Below are positions 8,901 through 16,375 of a stretch of 46,535 nucleotides of DNA, one piece after another. The notes under the pieces are model-generated. The model worked only from the letters and a program-made list of their open reading frames with translations, was not told the origin of the DNA and did not search any database. The first letter of the stretch is position 1. Each line of letters begins with the position of its first letter. A program made the position numbers and the translations under genes. This DNA comes from an uncultured Lachnospiraceae bacterium (GTDB lineage: Bacteria; Bacillota; Clostridia; Lachnospirales; Lachnospiraceae): NCBI GenBank assembly GCA_945913255.1, contig CAMEDC010000025.1, positions 1 to 46,535 of the forward strand, written 5' to 3'.

Positions 8901-9200
8901 GGCGGTGAGACTCAGACCCCGTTTTATGTGACTGTGGCGGCTTCTTTTGTGCAACTGTATAAAAACAATATCGGAGGCGAAGCCATCGGGCTCGTAATGT
9001 TTGATGAGGCCTTTAACAATATGGACGATGAACGAATCGGCGGTGTTCTGGAGTTCCTGCGCAGACTGCCGTTGCAGATTCTGATTGCAGCGCCGCCGGA
9101 CAAAATACAGTATATCAGTCCCTTTGTTGAAGAAACATTGTTGCTGATGACAGATGAAAAGGTAAGTTTTGCTGAGAGGTACGTAAATGGTGCAATATGA
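5958..9200 (+). CDS. jetC: Wadjet system SMC-like ATPase JetC
   Basis: I place the start at GTG 5958, preceded by GGGAGG (5944-5949), giving 1080 residues; the open frame reaches 5898 but those codons have no suitable start context. Walker A GENGAGKS is at residues 30-37. Two long coiled-coil arms (about 270-500 and 640-930) flank a hinge-like globular part (about 480-600, ILCELLEITDDAWRNAVEGYL). The ABC signature KSGGETQ is near residue 980 and Walker B LVMFDEAF near 1012. This is the MukB/SbcC-like motor of Wadjet, which extrudes DNA loops and signals JetD to cut. All ATPase motifs look intact. Confidence 0.93.
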   Translation: MKKLMRVKLINWHRFTNTTIEFENSNLISGENGAGKSTLLDAIQFVAICSTNNFNKAAHENGKRKLTGYVRCKTGRENKTYERTGEISAHVALEFYEEKRDKYFVVGAVVDSASEGQEKTVRYLMDNIRLEDSLFFQGKSPKSINQFRTTNAKYIRQWCTTDKEARSMMKNRFGRIEDKFFRLIPKALAFRPIDDIKDFVYSYVLDEKEVNIDVLRENVRTYQDLQRTLENVKIRIGRLEKINATHAQAVDGLQKDRQYEYYLGRVEADLIDETIKYLQSEIQADTFRLEDHNRQIASAKAEQTEKQQIRDDLRAELASDKDFLAKDEQEKKLRGLESKKEGLQREREILQGSVNAAKQQLKKLLEVKDVADCVKTYEENLRDIDKNENLAVMKDNLSRVISYKNEMRDKVFKKRAEVAAEETRVSGEKQELDRKIDNLMKKKLSYTDDVERVRESIKEEFLKIGRTPEPRILCELLEITDDAWRNAVEGYLNTQRFYILVEPENFDIALGTYDRLRKEKRAYGVGLINTQNLEQYDTAPEGSLATVVTSKNKYAKRYVNMILGKVRMCDHYRELKNYKTSITRECMKYQNNVASAIKPEIFETPYIGQNALKVQLEQAKQKREEIKERLLQLKARLEQLEFVLTPLSTEHDTDIKYRLDVIGDLRQVSLEISKCKENIATLEKNSNMIMKQVQLAALEKILEELAVKLDGLNRTAGKTEERINLTREQVAEKQTEHAAKAAAYMELGDKSGDYLPVWNQEYEKQTEDKSFSQFKENYVRRRKANQTLVDKAIDSMKEAMGEYKTAHDFGAAATMEGYPDFEAEYVKLKNSELLQYEGKVEAARQAAEEEFREQFLSKLQENMKNAQAEFKELNKALSDITFSNEKYEFLYMPSRKYRQYYEMIMDDFNAMQGESIFSGLFHENHKAVIEELFERLALDNENNAKALDEFTDYRTYMDYDIRIIHSDGNYSLYSKVCEEKSGGETQTPFYVTVAASFVQLYKNNIGGEAIGLVMFDEAFNNMDDERIGGVLEFLRRLPLQILIAAPPDKIQYISPFVEETLLLMTDEKVSFAERYVNGAI

Positions 9201-10389
9201 TCGAAGAGTATTGAATCTTCTGTTGGATGCCTATGAGAACAGTCTGTTGTCCACAGGGGAGAATCGTCGGACGATACGGATTGAACTGCGTTTTACGAAA
9301 ACAACGATTCCGGAGTATTTTGATGAGAGCTCCTCAGAATATGAAAATATCCATATCATGATGAAGAACCTGGAGAACAGAAATTTCATCCGGATAATCT
9401 GGAAGGATAATAAACCGGATTATCTGATTCAGAAAGTCAGATTACTGACAGAGCATCTGGAAGAGGCTTATGGATATGTCAGGCGAAAGGCAAAGCGTGG
9501 TCTGGAGGAAGAAAATATATTCCTGCTTCAGAAATTTTTGAATGCAGAAACGCCTGTGACAAATGCTTTTGCGAAATATCTTCTGGAACGTTTACAAAAT
9601 CATCAGTCCGTCAAAGAATACATAACTTTGGACAAAGAGAAGGAGACAGAACGATTTCTGCAGGCTTGCGTGTCGGTGGAACAGAACAGGACCCCCCGCT
9701 ATAGCAGAGAGTTTTCAATTATTCATTTTCAGGATTCCAAATATTTTGAGCAGATTGAAAATCGTCTTGCGAGGGTTTTTCGGCAGTTCTCGCACGAATA
9801 TGCGGAAATGGATACTACGGAAATCCTGGCGGAATATGGAATTTATCACACGCCCAATTATGTGTATTTCAAGGGAGATGCTGTAATTACAATCGGGGAA
9901 GAAACGGTGGATTTGTCACTGCTCAAACAGGGGATAGGTATTTCCGGAGAGGATCTTTCGGAAATCAGGTTTCCTGATCTGAGTAAGATAAAGAAGGTAA
10001 TTACGATTGAGAATCTCACCTCCTTTTTCCGGTATAGAGAGAAAGAGAGCCTGCTCATTTATCTTGGTGGGTATCATAACGGACTTCGCAGGACACTGCT
10101 GAAGATGGTCTATCAGGAACTGCCGGATGCTGTATATTATCATTTTGGGGATATTGACGCAGGTGGATTTGCAATCCTGCAGGATTTGAGAAATAAAACC
10201 GGGATTCCTTTCCTGAGTTACCATATGGATTTGGCTGCGTTAAAAGAATATATGCAGTATGGAAAAAATCTGACTGAGTCAGACCGGAAGCGCCTGGAGA
10301 GAATAAGGAATCAGGAAGAATTTCGTGAAGTGGTTGATTTCATGCTGGAGAAGAATGTGAAGCTGGAGCAGGAATGTATTATCAAATGA
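9187..10389 (+). CDS. jetD: Wadjet system nuclease JetD (Toprim/DUF2220)
   Basis: The product is 400 residues, starting at ATG 9187 and overlapping the jetC stop by 14 bases. The N-terminal half is a winged-helix and arm region. The C-terminal half is a Toprim-like DUF2220 domain: VITIENLTSF carries the catalytic Glu near residue 275, and YYHFGDIDAGGF the DxD metal-binding pair near 322-324. JetD is the subunit that cuts plasmid DNA once the SMC motor has sensed a small circle. Key acidic residues are present, so the nuclease is probably active. It is the last intact gene of the operon; the repeat copy at 10533 lies about 140 bases downstream. Confidence 0.92.
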   Translation: MVQYDRRVLNLLLDAYENSLLSTGENRRTIRIELRFTKTTIPEYFDESSSEYENIHIMMKNLENRNFIRIIWKDNKPDYLIQKVRLLTEHLEEAYGYVRRKAKRGLEEENIFLLQKFLNAETPVTNAFAKYLLERLQNHQSVKEYITLDKEKETERFLQACVSVEQNRTPRYSREFSIIHFQDSKYFEQIENRLARVFRQFSHEYAEMDTTEILAEYGIYHTPNYVYFKGDAVITIGEETVDLSLLKQGIGISGEDLSEIRFPDLSKIKKVITIENLTSFFRYREKESLLIYLGGYHNGLRRTLLKMVYQELPDAVYYHFGDIDAGGFAILQDLRNKTGIPFLSYHMDLAALKEYMQYGKNLTESDRKRLERIRNQEEFREVVDFMLEKNVKLEQECIIK

Positions 10390-10392
10390 TGA

Positions 10393-10485
10393 GAAAGGTG
10401 TAAATACCGGCATTCTTATCTGTTCCCGGACGAAGTTGAGCCGTATGAAGAGCGGAGAGAAGACGAAGACAGTAATATGCAGTAA
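10393..10485 (+). pseudogene. Possible short gene remnant after jetD
   Basis: An open stretch of 30 codons without a start codon reads RHSYLFPDEVEPYEERREDE and ends in TAA at 10483-10485. The composition looks protein-like, as at the C-terminus of a truncated gene, but I do not recognise a family. It could be chance. The remainder of 10390-10777 holds the right palindromic repeat and the leader of the chromate-transporter genes, with no other gene visible. Confidence 0.25.
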
Positions 10486-10532
10486 GAATCAATATAATAA
10501 ATTATGAAGTAAATACATTTGAACTTAGTCGG

Positions 10533-10597
10533 AAAAAACAAGTTAACGTTGCTGAAATTTCAAAAAATCAAAAAACTGCAACGTTAACTTATTTTTT
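10533..10597. repeat. Palindromic element, right copy
   Basis: Twenty-base arms (10533-10552 and 10578-10597, one mismatch) enclose a 25-base A-rich centre. It is a direct copy of the element at 2626-2690, 7,907 bases away, including the loop sequence (GAAATTT, then A-runs). Downstream the likeness continues weakly as TATGGATAC, with the -35/-10 partly degraded (TTATTT and GATACT). It could be a duplicated operator/promoter, a transcription terminator, or the second boundary of a mobile unit. Confidence 0.85.
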
Positions 10598-10777
10598 GAA
10601 GTTTCGTATGGATACTTTAGTACTTTATACGATAAAAAGATATAGGCATAAACCTATAATCATCATAAAACATATGTATTTTACAAATAATAAGTCATGT
10701 GATATATTCATTTTCGGACAAGTGAGAAAGTAACAGTGACTGCGGAAGCAGGCTACGGAAAGGCATAGGTTATCGTG

Positions 10778-11353
10778 ATGAAAAAGGATTACAGTAAACT
10801 TTGGACTCTGTTTAAGTCCATGTTCATGCTGAGTGCATGTACTTTTGGCGGTGGATTTGTTATCGTATCGCTCATGAAAAAGAAGTTTGTGGAAGAACTG
10901 AAATGGCTGGATGAGGATGAAATGCTGGATGTGACGGCAATCACCCAGTCGGCACCCGGACCTTTGCCGGTAAATGCATCCGTCATCATCGGTTATCGTA
11001 TGGCAGGTGTTTTGGGTTCCCTCACAGCGGTTCTGGGAACAATCCTTCCACCCATGATTATTATTTCAATTATATCTCTTTTTTATGAGCAGTTCAGAAG
11101 CAATCCCTACATTGCAGTGGCCTTGCAGGTCATGAGAGCCGGTGTGGCAGCAGTCATTTTTGATGTGGTGATTAACCTTGCAAAAAATGTGATAAAGACA
11201 AAAAGAGTGCTGTATATTGCTATGATGATAATCGCGTTTATTGCTACTTATCTGCTGGGTGTCAGTGCCATGATTATTATCTTTACCTGTCTGGGTATCG
11301 GACTGGCAGATCTGGCAGTAACACTTTATAAAAAGAAAAAGGGGGTAGCATAA
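10778..11353 (+). CDS. Chromate transporter family protein, N-terminal-type half
   Basis: The product is 191 residues, starting at ATG 10778 (GTG at 10775 is an alternative). The motifs FGGGFVIVSLM, TAITQSAPGPLPVNASVIIGYRMAG and TILPPMIII are the signature of the ChrA/CHR domain (PF02417). About six membrane segments are visible. It pairs with the next gene, which starts one base after this stop. Such short-chain pairs (~190 residues each) work together as a heterodimer equivalent of long ChrA. Known members export chromate, but many clostridial pairs have no tested substrate. The LysR gene downstream may control them. Confidence 0.9.
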   Translation: MKKDYSKLWTLFKSMFMLSACTFGGGFVIVSLMKKKFVEELKWLDEDEMLDVTAITQSAPGPLPVNASVIIGYRMAGVLGSLTAVLGTILPPMIIISIISLFYEQFRSNPYIAVALQVMRAGVAAVIFDVVINLAKNVIKTKRVLYIAMMIIAFIATYLLGVSAMIIIFTCLGIGLADLAVTLYKKKKGVA

Positions 11354-11354
11354 A

Positions 11355-11927
11355 ATGTTGTTATTGAAATTATTTTTTGCATTTATTCAGGTTGGTATGT
11401 TCAGCGTGGGCGGCGGTTATGCAGCCATTCCGCTGATTCAGGAGCAGATTGTCAATATTTACGGGTTAATGACACTGGAAGAGTTTTCCGATTTGATTAC
11501 GGTGGCGGAGATGACCCCTGGTCCGATTTCCATCAATTCGGCAACCTTCGTGGGGATGCGTCTTGCAGGAATTCCGGGTGTGCTGATTTGTTCCATCGGA
11601 TGTATTATCCCTTCCTTCTGCATTTGTCTGACACTGGCACATTTTTATTATAAATACCGTACCGTCAGCGGTGTACAGGTGGTCTTGGGCTCCTTGAGAC
11701 CCGCGGTTGTGGCATTGATTGGTTCGGCAGGTGCGTCCATCCTCATGCTGGGATTGTTCCAGGCGGAAATACAGAATGTCGTTCTAAGCAATATCAGGCT
11801 TGTGGAACTGGGTATATTTGTGGTAGCATTATTTATATTGAGAAAGTTCAAAGCCAGCGCCATTTCCATCATCTTGGGAAGCGGCGTAGTCGGAACCCTG
11901 ATTTATGCGCTGATGGGAGCCATTTAG
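11355..11927 (+). CDS. Chromate transporter family protein, second half
   Basis: The product is 190 residues and again a single CHR domain: FSVGGGYAAIPLIQEQ near the N-terminus, then TVAEMTPGPISINSATFVGMRLAG and SIGCIIPSFCI. About six membrane segments are visible. It starts immediately after the first subunit, so the two are almost certainly made together. The two halves differ in sequence as expected for opposite-topology partners. The LysR gene follows 17 bases later on the same strand. Confidence 0.9.
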   Translation: MLLLKLFFAFIQVGMFSVGGGYAAIPLIQEQIVNIYGLMTLEEFSDLITVAEMTPGPISINSATFVGMRLAGIPGVLICSIGCIIPSFCICLTLAHFYYKYRTVSGVQVVLGSLRPAVVALIGSAGASILMLGLFQAEIQNVVLSNIRLVELGIFVVALFILRKFKASAISIILGSGVVGTLIYALMGAI

Positions 11928-11944
11928 GCACAGGGAGAAAAATC

Positions 11945-12820
11945 ATGACGATTCGCCATTTGAAGGTGTTCACAACAGTAGCAGATGAAGGCGGCATGAG
12001 TGCGGCGGCGAAAAAACTGCACGTGTCCCAGCCTACAGTCAGTCAGGCTATAGCGGAACTGGAAAAATATTATGGGGTAAAGCTTTTTGAAAGGCTGTCT
12101 CAGAAATTATATCTGACAAAGGAAGGAGAGCTTATGCTCTCTTTTTCCCGTCATATCCTGGATTCCTTTGAACAGATGGAAGAAGCCATGAATCAGGCGG
12201 GAAAAAAAGAAAATCTTCGCATCGGCTGCAGTGTTACGGTGGGAACCTGCCTGATTAATGATATTCTGGATCAGGCCAGAGCAAAGATGCCGCATTTGCT
12301 TTTCAATGTAGTTGTGGCCAATTCCTCAGATATTGAACATGCGATATTGTGCAATGAAGTGGATTTCGGCATCGTAGAGGGAATTATAAAGAGCAGTGAT
12401 TTACGGATGACACCGGTCTGTGAAGATGAACTGGTTGTGGTCTGCGGAAAAAATCATCCCCTTGCAAAAGAAAAGTCCATTACACTGGATATGCTTGTGG
12501 GGCAGGATTATATCAGTCGGGAAAGCGGCAGTGCTGAAAGAAACCAATTGGAAAAAATATTCGAGGAGCATGGGCTGCAGCTTGTCAGGACCTTCTGCAG
12601 TACGAACACGGAGGCAATCAAAAATGCTGTCATACGGGGGATGGGCATTGCCGTACTCTCCGGCAGGATGATTGAAAAAGAGCGGGCAGCGGGAGAGATT
12701 GTGGTGTTGTCCATAGAGGGCGTTAAGGTTACCAGAAATATTAACTTTGTCATACATAAAAATAAGTATTTGTCAAAGAGCATCAAAATGATGCAGGAAA
12801 TTGTGCAGGCAGCTTTCTGA
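11945..12820 (+). CDS. LysR family transcriptional regulator
   Basis: The product is 291 residues. The N-terminal helix-turn-helix (residues ~2-60) reads AKKLHVSQPTVSQAIAELE followed by KLFERLSQKLYLTKEG, characteristic of LysR. The rest (~90-290) is a periplasmic-binding-protein-like effector domain, with the usual RIGCSVTVGTCL opening. It is unusual in being on the same strand and just downstream of its probable targets rather than divergent. The effector is unknown; control of the chromate-type transporter pair is inference from position. Confidence 0.92.
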   Translation: MTIRHLKVFTTVADEGGMSAAAKKLHVSQPTVSQAIAELEKYYGVKLFERLSQKLYLTKEGELMLSFSRHILDSFEQMEEAMNQAGKKENLRIGCSVTVGTCLINDILDQARAKMPHLLFNVVVANSSDIEHAILCNEVDFGIVEGIIKSSDLRMTPVCEDELVVVCGKNHPLAKEKSITLDMLVGQDYISRESGSAERNQLEKIFEEHGLQLVRTFCSTNTEAIKNAVIRGMGIAVLSGRMIEKERAAGEIVVLSIEGVKVTRNINFVIHKNKYLSKSIKMMQEIVQAAF

Positions 12821-12856
12821 TTAAGATGCATGCTTTAAGACGGGAGGATAATGATT

Positions 12857-13771
12857 ATGATATTTCCTGAAAAATTAAGACCCGGTGATACAATCGGTCT
12901 GGTTGCACCGTCTTCTCCGGTTCCCGCGGAAAAAATAGATGCGTGTGTAGCACTTTTGCAGAATATGGGCTACCGTGTCAAAGAAGGGGCAAACTGCCGC
13001 AAGGTGTATCACGGCTATCTGGCAGGAACGGATCGGGAACGAGCGGCAGACATTAATGCCATGTTTGAAGACAAGGATGTGAAAGCCATATTCTGTCTTC
13101 GGGGCGGAAACGGCAGCGTGCGCATTATGGATTTGCTGGACTATGAGATGATAAAGCAAAATCCGAAAATATTCGTGGGATATTCCGATATCACGAACCT
13201 GCTGATGGCCTTTAACAAGCTGTGCGGATTTGTCACCTATCATGGCCCCATGGTGTACTCCAATATGCTGAATCACTATGATCCTTATACAAAGGCAAGT
13301 TTTGAGGCTGCCCTGAATATGGAGAAGGAATATGTGTATCAAAACCCTCGGGAAGCCGAGATGCAGGTACTGGTACCCGGAAGGGCATCCGGCCAGCTGG
13401 TAGGAGGAAACTTATCTCTGCTGATTAATATGATTGGAACTTATTGGGAACCGGATTATCAGGATAAAATTCTGTTTATTGAGGATGTACATGAAAACAT
13501 CCCGAACTTTGACCGGATGATTTGCCAGATGAAGGCTCTTGGAATTTTTGAGAAGATTGCGGGATTGATTATAGGGCAAGTTACCGAATGTGAAAATGCC
13601 TATGATTCCCGTTTCCTGATCAATGAGTATATAAAGGATCAGTTCGCGGATTTGAAGGTGCCGGTTTTGTACAATGTCAGTGTGGGTCATGATTATCCTA
13701 CCGGTACATTTATCATGGGATGTGATTGCCGGATAGATACGGAGAAAAAAACAATAGAATTCTTCCGGTAG
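12857..13771 (+). CDS. S66 family LD-carboxypeptidase (muramoyltetrapeptide carboxypeptidase)
   Basis: The product is 304 residues from ATG 12857, chosen over ATG 12851 because GGGAGG at 12842-12847 is then nine bases away. It carries the family hallmarks: RGGNGS near residue 78, FVGYSDITNLL with the nucleophile Ser, FIEDVHENIPNFDRM with the catalytic Glu, and SVGHDYP with the His. The enzyme removes the terminal D-Ala from murein tetrapeptides during cell-wall recycling; some relatives instead give resistance to microcin C-like nucleotide peptides. No signal peptide is visible, so the cytoplasm is likely. It is 30 bases downstream of the LysR gene. Confidence 0.88.
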   Translation: MIFPEKLRPGDTIGLVAPSSPVPAEKIDACVALLQNMGYRVKEGANCRKVYHGYLAGTDRERAADINAMFEDKDVKAIFCLRGGNGSVRIMDLLDYEMIKQNPKIFVGYSDITNLLMAFNKLCGFVTYHGPMVYSNMLNHYDPYTKASFEAALNMEKEYVYQNPREAEMQVLVPGRASGQLVGGNLSLLINMIGTYWEPDYQDKILFIEDVHENIPNFDRMICQMKALGIFEKIAGLIIGQVTECENAYDSRFLINEYIKDQFADLKVPVLYNVSVGHDYPTGTFIMGCDCRIDTEKKTIEFFR

Positions 13772-13878
13772 TAGTCAAAAGAAGGATTTCAGCAGACGAA
13801 TTGGAGGAATTATCTGAACGTGATAATGTAGAAGTGATTTCGGTTATTGACATGAATACTTCAGAAAAGTTACAATAA
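13768..13878 (+). other. Short open stretch, possible gene remnant
   Basis: About 36 sense codons run past the LD-carboxypeptidase stop in another frame and include RRISADELEELSERDNVEVI before TAA. There is no convincing start or ribosome binding site. The amphipathic, acidic sequence looks protein-like but matches nothing I recognise. The rest of the gap to 13977 holds only the GGAGG site of the next gene. Confidence 0.2.
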
Positions 13879-13977
13879 TATTATCTGAGAATTGCAGGTC
13901 GTTTTACCGGCAATGAGTACAAAAGAGAGCAAAACAGCGAACATAAGCATAGTAGAGTGAATCCGGAGGTTTTCTGA

Positions 13978-15498
13978 ATGAATCAAAAGCTAAAAGAAAA
14001 AATCCTGGAATCCCTGTCAGCCGTATTGCCTATCACCGGTATTGTATTGCTGCTGAGCGTTTTTCTGGTACCGCTGGATGTGGGCAGTGTCATGATGTTT
14101 CTGACCGGTGCCGTAATGTTAATTGTGGGAATGGGGATGTTCCAGCTTGGTGCGGAAATGGCAATGAGCCCTTTGGGAGAAGGCATCGGTGGGCATCTCT
14201 CCAAATCAAAGAATCTTTTTTTGCTGGTTACTGTCAGTTTCCTGATGGGTATGCTGATTACGATTGCAGAACCGGATTTGCAGGTGTTGTCCAACCAGGT
14301 GCCTTCCATACCGAACAGTACCATTATCTGGACAGTTGCTATTGGGGTTGGTCTGTTTCTGACGGTGGCCGTATTGCGTATCATTTTAAAAATCAATTTG
14401 TCTGTGCTATTGATGATTCTGTATGTGGGTCTTCTGGTATTTTCTTTTTTTGTCCCGGATAATTTTCTGGCAGTTGCCTTTGACTCGGGTGGTGTAACGA
14501 CGGGTCCCATGACGGTTCCGTTTATCATGGCGATGGGTGTCGGTCTTTCTTCCATGCGAGGAGATAAGAATGCGACCAGCGACAGCTTTGGTCTGGTGGC
14601 GTTATCCAGTATCGGTCCGGTTCTGGCAGTTATGCTTCTCGGCTGTTTCTATGCGCCGGAGGAAGCAACGCAAATGGAAACGGAAATCATTGAAATTGCT
14701 ACAATGAGGGATGTTGTACATGAATTTGCGGTGAAATTTCCCGGGTATGTGGAAGAGGTATTGATATCACTTCTTCCGATTATCGCGGTTTTTGTGCTGT
14801 TTCAGCTATTCACCCGCAAATATCAGAAAAGACAGAGGAAGCGTATCAGTGTCGGATTTCTATATACCTATATTGGACTGGTGATGTTTTTGTGCGGTGT
14901 GAATGTAGGATTTGCTCCGGTGGGTACACTGATTGGAAGAGAACTTACTGCAACAAGTCAAAAATGGATGCTGGTTCCCATCGGAATGGTAATCGGATAT
15001 TTTATTGTAAAAGCGGAACCGGCCATACAGATTTTAAACCACCAGGTACAGACGGTCACTAACGGAACCGTTTCGGCAAAGTCAATGAACCGCAGCCTGT
15101 CCATCGGCGTTGCGGTCAGCATCGGGCTTGCGGTTCTGCGTATTCTGACCGGTGTTCCGATTCAATGGATCATTATTCCGGGATACATAATTGCACTGGT
15201 TTTATCCGGATTTGTACCCAAAATTTTTGTGGGTATTGCGTTCGACTCCGGTGGTGTGGCGAGCGGTCCTATGACCTCGACCTTCCTGTTACCGCTTTGT
15301 ATCGGTGCCTGTGAGGCGGTCGGCGGAAACATTATGATGGATGCATTCGGAGTGGTGGCGTTGGTTGCACTGACGCCGCTGATTGCCATTCAGCTGATGG
15401 GCGTACAGTATCAGTTGAAGCTGAACAGGCAGCTGAAGGTTACCAGGCCGGATAGCATGATTCCTGAAGACAGCGATGTCATTATCGAGTTTGAGTAG
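13978..15498 (+). CDS. Tandem DUF1538 membrane protein (putative transporter)
   Basis: The product is 506 residues and highly hydrophobic, with a clear internal duplication. The first half has AEPDLQVLSNQV at ~97, AFDSGGVTTGPMT at ~167 and DSFG at ~202. The second half repeats these as AEPAIQILNHQV at ~346, AFDSGGVASGPMT at ~421 and DAFG at ~455. This is the DUF1538 pattern, a family of multi-pass proteins with no established substrate. Each half has about six membrane segments, joined by a basic loop (~280-290, RKYQKRQRKR). A GGAGG site precedes the ATG by eight bases. The P-II-like gene begins 10 bases after the stop, so the two probably form a transporter-regulator pair. Confidence 0.85.
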   Translation: MNQKLKEKILESLSAVLPITGIVLLLSVFLVPLDVGSVMMFLTGAVMLIVGMGMFQLGAEMAMSPLGEGIGGHLSKSKNLFLLVTVSFLMGMLITIAEPDLQVLSNQVPSIPNSTIIWTVAIGVGLFLTVAVLRIILKINLSVLLMILYVGLLVFSFFVPDNFLAVAFDSGGVTTGPMTVPFIMAMGVGLSSMRGDKNATSDSFGLVALSSIGPVLAVMLLGCFYAPEEATQMETEIIEIATMRDVVHEFAVKFPGYVEEVLISLLPIIAVFVLFQLFTRKYQKRQRKRISVGFLYTYIGLVMFLCGVNVGFAPVGTLIGRELTATSQKWMLVPIGMVIGYFIVKAEPAIQILNHQVQTVTNGTVSAKSMNRSLSIGVAVSIGLAVLRILTGVPIQWIIIPGYIIALVLSGFVPKIFVGIAFDSGGVASGPMTSTFLLPLCIGACEAVGGNIMMDAFGVVALVALTPLIAIQLMGVQYQLKLNRQLKVTRPDSMIPEDSDVIIEFE

Positions 15499-15508
15499 GA
15501 GTGAGCAG

Positions 15509-16207
15509 ATGATGGAAAAGCATAATCCTTTCTGTACGTTAGTCCTGATAACCACACCGAAGCTTGCAAAAAGAGCAGTCGGAATGTTTCAGAAAAATGC
15601 TGTCCAGGTACAGTTTGAATGGAACGCAGTGGGTACCGCATCCAGTGAAATGATTGATGTCCTGGGGCTGGGGACTCCCGATAAAAATATCTTGCTCAGC
15701 ATACTACCCAGTGAGTTTGCTGATGAAATACTGAAAAAACTGAAGAAAATATTGAGGCTGGGAACAATCGACAGCGGGATTGCGTTTACGCTGACTTTGT
15801 CCGGAGCCAGCAAATTTGTGGTCAGAATGATGGAACGGCAGGAACAGAATACATGCAAACAGGCAGAAGGAAAGGACAGGGTAGGGATGTCGGATACGAA
15901 ATATTCATTAATTGCAGCAGTAATCAACCAGGGATACAGTGAAAACGTGATGGAGGCGGCCAGAACGGCAGGAGCAGGAGGCGGCACTGTTGTACCGAGC
16001 AGATGTATCGGAGATGAGCAGGCCATGGGATTTCTGGGGGTTCGTCTGCAGGATGAGAAGGACATGGTTTTTATTGTGGCGGAGAATGAAAACAAACTGA
16101 AAATTATGCAGGCAATCGGAGAAAAATGCGGGATGCACAGCGAAGCAAAGGGCATTGTTGTTTCTCTACCGATAGATCATGTCATTGGTTTTGAAAATGC
16201 GGAGTAA
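15509..16207 (+). CDS. Two-domain P-II-like regulatory protein
   Basis: The product is 232 residues from ATG 15509 (AGGAG at 15497-15501). Two P-II/GlnB-like ferredoxin-fold modules are visible: residues ~6-105 (FCTLVLITTPKLAKRAV and LGLGTPDKNILLSILP), and ~125-225 (YSLIAAVINQGYSENVMEAARTAGAGGGTVVPSR). The second has the stronger P-II signature, where AGAGGGTV sits in place of the GAxGxT nucleotide-site segment. Classical GlnB is only about 112 residues, so this is a tandem version. It probably binds a nucleotide or small anion and gates the DUF1538 protein made just upstream; that link is inference from the gene pair. Confidence 0.8.
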   Translation: MMEKHNPFCTLVLITTPKLAKRAVGMFQKNAVQVQFEWNAVGTASSEMIDVLGLGTPDKNILLSILPSEFADEILKKLKKILRLGTIDSGIAFTLTLSGASKFVVRMMERQEQNTCKQAEGKDRVGMSDTKYSLIAAVINQGYSENVMEAARTAGAGGGTVVPSRCIGDEQAMGFLGVRLQDEKDMVFIVAENENKLKIMQAIGEKCGMHSEAKGIVVSLPIDHVIGFENAE

Positions 16208-16238
16208 TTTGAATAGCGACATAAATGGATGAGAAGAG

Positions 16239-16267
16239 AGCTTTCTGGTGAATCGGGAAGCTTTTTT
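16239..16267 (+). terminator. Probable terminator after the P-II-like gene
   Basis: AGCTTTC (16239-16245) pairs with GGGAAGCT (16255-16262), with one G-U pair, and is followed by TTTTT. It sits 30 bases after the P-II-like stop and would end the DUF1538 operon. Confidence 0.6.
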
Positions 16268-16375
16268 CATAAGAAAAAGTTTAAAATACATGAAAAGAAA
16301 AATAAATGAAAGAATGAAACTTTTTGCTGTCGGCAGAAGTCTAAGTAGTAGAAAGGCTAAAGGAGGTGAAAAGCC

